Origin: DASYTH01 sp045806965
Lineage (GTDB): Bacteria > Actinomycetota > Actinomycetes > Mycobacteriales > Pseudonocardiaceae
Reading direction: 5' to 3'
Length of the DNA stretch: 64,000 nucleotides
Assembly (NCBI GenBank): GCA_045806965.1
Contig: JBJMIG010000018.1
Location: forward strand, 28,769-92,768
In this document: piece by piece, positions 63,531 through 64,000 of the stretch
Layout: each line of letters starts with the position of its first letter
How positions within the stretch are numbered: position 1 is the first letter of the stretch
Made by a program: the position numbers and the translations under genes
The notes under the pieces: model-generated
What the model saw: only the letters and a program-made list of their open reading frames with translations
Told to the model about the DNA's origin: nothing
Database searches by the model: none

Positions 63531-64000
63531 ATGAAGAACCTCGGTTTTCTGTCGTTCGGGCACTGGTCGGACAGTCCGCACTCGCAGACCAGGACGGCGT
63601 CGGAGGCGTTGCTACAGGCTGTCGAGCTGGCTGTGGTCGCGGAGGAGTTGGGCGCGGACGGCGCTTACTTCCGGGTGCATCACTTCGCCAGGCAGCTGGC
63701 GTCGCCGTTTCCGTTGCTGGCCGCGGTCGGGGCGAAGACCGAACGCATCGAGATCGGTACCGCGGTGATCGACATGCGGTACGAGAATCCGATGTATATG
63801 GCCGAGGACGCCGGCTCCGCGGACCTGATCGCCGGAGGCAGGCTGCAGTTGGGCATCTCCCGAGGCTCGCCGGAGCAAGTGATCGACGGGTGGCGCTACT
63901 TCGGCTACCAGCCCAGTGACGGCGAGACCGAGGCCGACATGGCCCGCAAGCACGCCGAGGTGCTGCTGATGGTGCTGGCGGGCGAGGGGTTCGCCGAACC
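63531..64000 (+). CDS. LLM-class flavin-dependent oxidoreductase, 5' part
   Basis: At least 156 residues, cut by the window end. It begins MKNLGFLSFGHWSD and continues with ELGADGAYFRVHHFARQLAS, ASPFPLLAAVGAKTERIEIG, YENPMYMAEDAGSADLIAGG and RLQLGISRGSPEQVIDGW, the luciferase-like monooxygenase fold. These F420- or FMN-dependent enzymes oxidise diverse substrates. GTG at 63522 is an alternative start. Confidence 0.85.
   Translation, partial: MKNLGFLSFGHWSDSPHSQTRTASEALLQAVELAVVAEELGADGAYFRVHHFARQLASPFPLLAAVGAKTERIEIGTAVIDMRYENPMYMAEDAGSADLIAGGRLQLGISRGSPEQVIDGWRYFGYQPSDGETEADMARKHAEVLLMVLAGEGFAE

Noticed and set aside
1..64000. CRISPR arrays
   Set aside because: No regularly spaced direct repeats with unique spacers, and no Cas-like proteins, were seen.

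Overview
The window is GC-rich DNA with the codon use and gene families of a large-genome actinomycete, most likely a member of the Pseudonocardiaceae or a relative. Pointers are a SARP/NB-ARC regulator, a DUF574 S-adenosyl methyltransferase, a class IV-type lanthipeptide synthetase, many GTG/TTG starts, ATGA/GTGA gene overlaps, and remnants of IS256, IS5, IS110, IS21, IS481 and ISAs1 elements. The genus is an inference.

Layout. (1) 1-4.5 kb: a lanthipeptide locus on the minus strand, holding a regulator, a small secreted peptide, a LanL-type synthetase and a tiny precursor gene translationally coupled to the synthetase. (2) 4.8-10.4 kb: a DUF2975/Xre pair with palindromic operators, an alpha/beta hydrolase, a DUF574 methyltransferase, a Cys-containing secreted protein and an acyltransferase. 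(3) 10.9-14.9 kb: an IS256 remnant, a large SF1 helicase with a possible nuclease tail, and a decayed GH27 alpha-galactosidase. (4) 15-24.9 kb: a minus-strand catabolic/uptake operon (MaoC, amidohydrolase, SDR, an internally deleted acyl-CoA ligase and a Liv-type ABC transporter with fused ATPases), divergent from a PaaX-like regulator and a secreted hydrolase. (5) 25-35.6 kb: secreted proteins among many broken genes, a 3'-half tRNA-Pro that looks like an integration (att) scar, a methyltransferase, a GDSL hydrolase and a PASTA lipoprotein. (6) 35.9-41.4 kb: a LacI-controlled sugar ABC transporter next to a decayed GH68 (levansucrase-type) gene. (7) 41.7-49.3 kb: a compact peptide locus flanked by truncated integrases. 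It reads SARP regulator, 45-aa Cys-rich peptide, MauE-type membrane redox protein, membrane-anchored thioredoxin, ABC exporter/ATPase, S26 signal peptidase. (8) 49.6-64 kb: GNATs, indolepyruvate oxidoreductase, an MFS transporter, a TetR regulator, a YciI protein, a zinc-free alcohol dehydrogenase, the start of an LLM flavin oxidoreductase, and many transposon or group II intron remnants.

The two most interesting systems are peptide loci. The 44.7-48.3 kb operon encodes everything expected to make, oxidatively fold, export and cleave a four-cysteine peptide, with no classical RiPP modification enzyme. The 0.15-3.3 kb operon combines a zinc-site LanL with a 37-aa precursor whose start codon overlaps the synthetase stop codon. 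Roughly a quarter of the annotated entries are broken genes, so much of the window between 25 and 63 kb is accessory DNA undergoing decay.
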